Source of the DNA: Planctomycetaceae bacterium UBA4655
GTDB taxonomy: Bacteria; Planctomycetota; Planctomycetia; Pirellulales; UBA1268
DNA length: 5,846 nucleotides
Assembly (NCBI GenBank): GCA_002405515.1
Contig: DHLZ01000064.1
Location: forward strand, 1-5,846
Direction of reading: 5' to 3'
Made by a program: the position numbers and the translations under genes. A model generated the notes under the pieces. It saw nothing but the letters and a program-made list of their open reading frames with translations. It was not told the DNA's origin and made no database searches. This document shows, in pieces, positions 5,340-5,846 of this stretch (position 1 is its first letter; each line of letters opens with the position of its first letter).

Positions 5340-5448
5340 CGCTCGTGTCTCCCGGGTGGACCTGTTCCTGGTCCGGAAGGGTACTCGATCCAATCGCGAT
5401 TTCACAGCCGCAACAAGAGGGGCGAAACAAAAGGATCGGGACGGTCTC

Positions 5449-5772
5449 TCACTCGCCCGCGTCGCCGATCGAGGCGAGCAGCTCGGCCATCTCGCCGGCG
5501 GCGTGGGCGTTGCCCTGGCGGCGGGCCTGCTCGACTCCGTCCCGCAGAAACGTCCGGGCCTCCTCGAACCGTCCCCGGGCCACGAGGTGTCGGGCGGCCA
5601 TGTGGAAAGCGGGCACGTAGGGAGGATCACCCGCGGCGAGCGCCGCGAGCATCTCGAGGCAGGGCGCCGACTCGCCAGCCTGCTCCATCTCGAGCGCGAG
5701 GCTGTAGCGGAGGAAGACGTCGTCTGGGTCGTCCTGGAGCATCGCCAGGATTTTCTCTCGGCGGGTTGTCAT
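5449..5772 (-). CDS. Small TPR-like protein
   Basis: The 107-aa protein is made of about two tetratricopeptide-like helical hairpins, at roughly 17-47 (DDVFLRYSLALEMEQAGE) and 52-85 (YVPAFHMAARHLVARGRFEE). A closing helix, AHAAGEMAELLASIG (89-103), follows. Such repeats mediate protein-protein contacts; the partner is unknown. There is no signal peptide. The start MTTRREKILAML has GGAGA (complement of 5777-5781) 4 nt upstream. Short TPR proteins of this type are familiar to me from planctomycete genomes. It lies 109 bp upstream of bioB on the same strand; co-transcription is possible but not shown. Confidence 0.85.
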   Translation of the reverse strand: MTTRREKILAMLQDDPDDVFLRYSLALEMEQAGESAPCLEMLAALAAGDPPYVPAFHMAARHLVARGRFEEARTFLRDGVEQARRQGNAHAAGEMAELLASIGDAGE

Positions 5773-5818
5773 GTTTTCTCCGCGGAATTTGCTACCCCGA
5801 GCACGTTGTTGCCTCTCA

Positions 5819-5846
5819 CCCGGCAGGCGATCGCTGAAGATTCCCG
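5819..5846. repeat. Partial inverted copy of the left-edge 48-bp repeat
   Basis: The last 28 bases match the reverse complement of unit 5 of the left array (196-243) at 24 of 28 positions, including 14 identical bases in a row (GCAGGCGATCGCTG). The end, ATTCCCG, equals the variant in unit 2. The copy runs off the window edge, so its full extent is not visible. Confidence 0.7.

Noticed and set aside
5358..5374. GGACC/GGTCC inverted repeat upstream of bioB as a biotin operator
   Set aside because: Arms of only 5 bp and no resemblance to known BirA or BioR sites.
4425..5837. 470-codon plus-strand frame
   Set aside because: Antisense to bioB and the TPR gene; no recognisable domain.

Overview
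The window looks like an ordinary chromosomal segment of a GC-rich planctomycete, most likely of the Pirellulales type. The basis is the set of protein families: a small UVR-motif protein with a long N-terminal domain, an exported single-domain DUF11-like protein, a short TPR protein upstream of biotin synthase, and a TIM-barrel isomerase. The 48-bp repeat at the left edge also fits that group. This is recognition from memory and not a database result. No phage, transposase, CRISPR, rRNA or tRNA gene is visible.

Layout. Positions 1-259 hold an array of a 48-bp tandem repeat (five full units and a sixth broken one), followed by about 240 bp without a convincing gene. A sugar phosphate isomerase/epimerase-like gene follows on the minus strand (498-1328). 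A 250-bp divergent intergenic region with two palindromes separates it from the plus-strand genes: arfB (1579-2022, ribosome rescue hydrolase), a UVR-motif protein (2095-2877) and, after a 315-bp gap, a 91-aa orphan protein (3193-3468). The orphan gene converges on a minus-strand block across a 41-bp gap that contains a hairpin. Reading upstream on the minus strand, that block is an exported DUF11-like protein (3510-4208), bioB (4332-5339) and a small TPR protein (5449-5772). The right edge (5819-5846) carries the beginning of another copy of the left-edge repeat, in the opposite orientation.

Function. The genes do not form an obvious pathway. BioB makes biotin from dethiobiotin. ArfB releases peptides from ribosomes stalled without a stop codon. 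The UVR protein may be an adaptor in protein quality control or DNA repair, but its role is unknown. The DUF11-like protein is exported. No new multi-gene system is apparent. The most interesting points are the dispersed repeat family at both edges, the loss of expected metal ligands in the isomerase, the palindromes and probable leaderless start of arfB, and the chain of stem-loops between bioB and the exported-protein gene.
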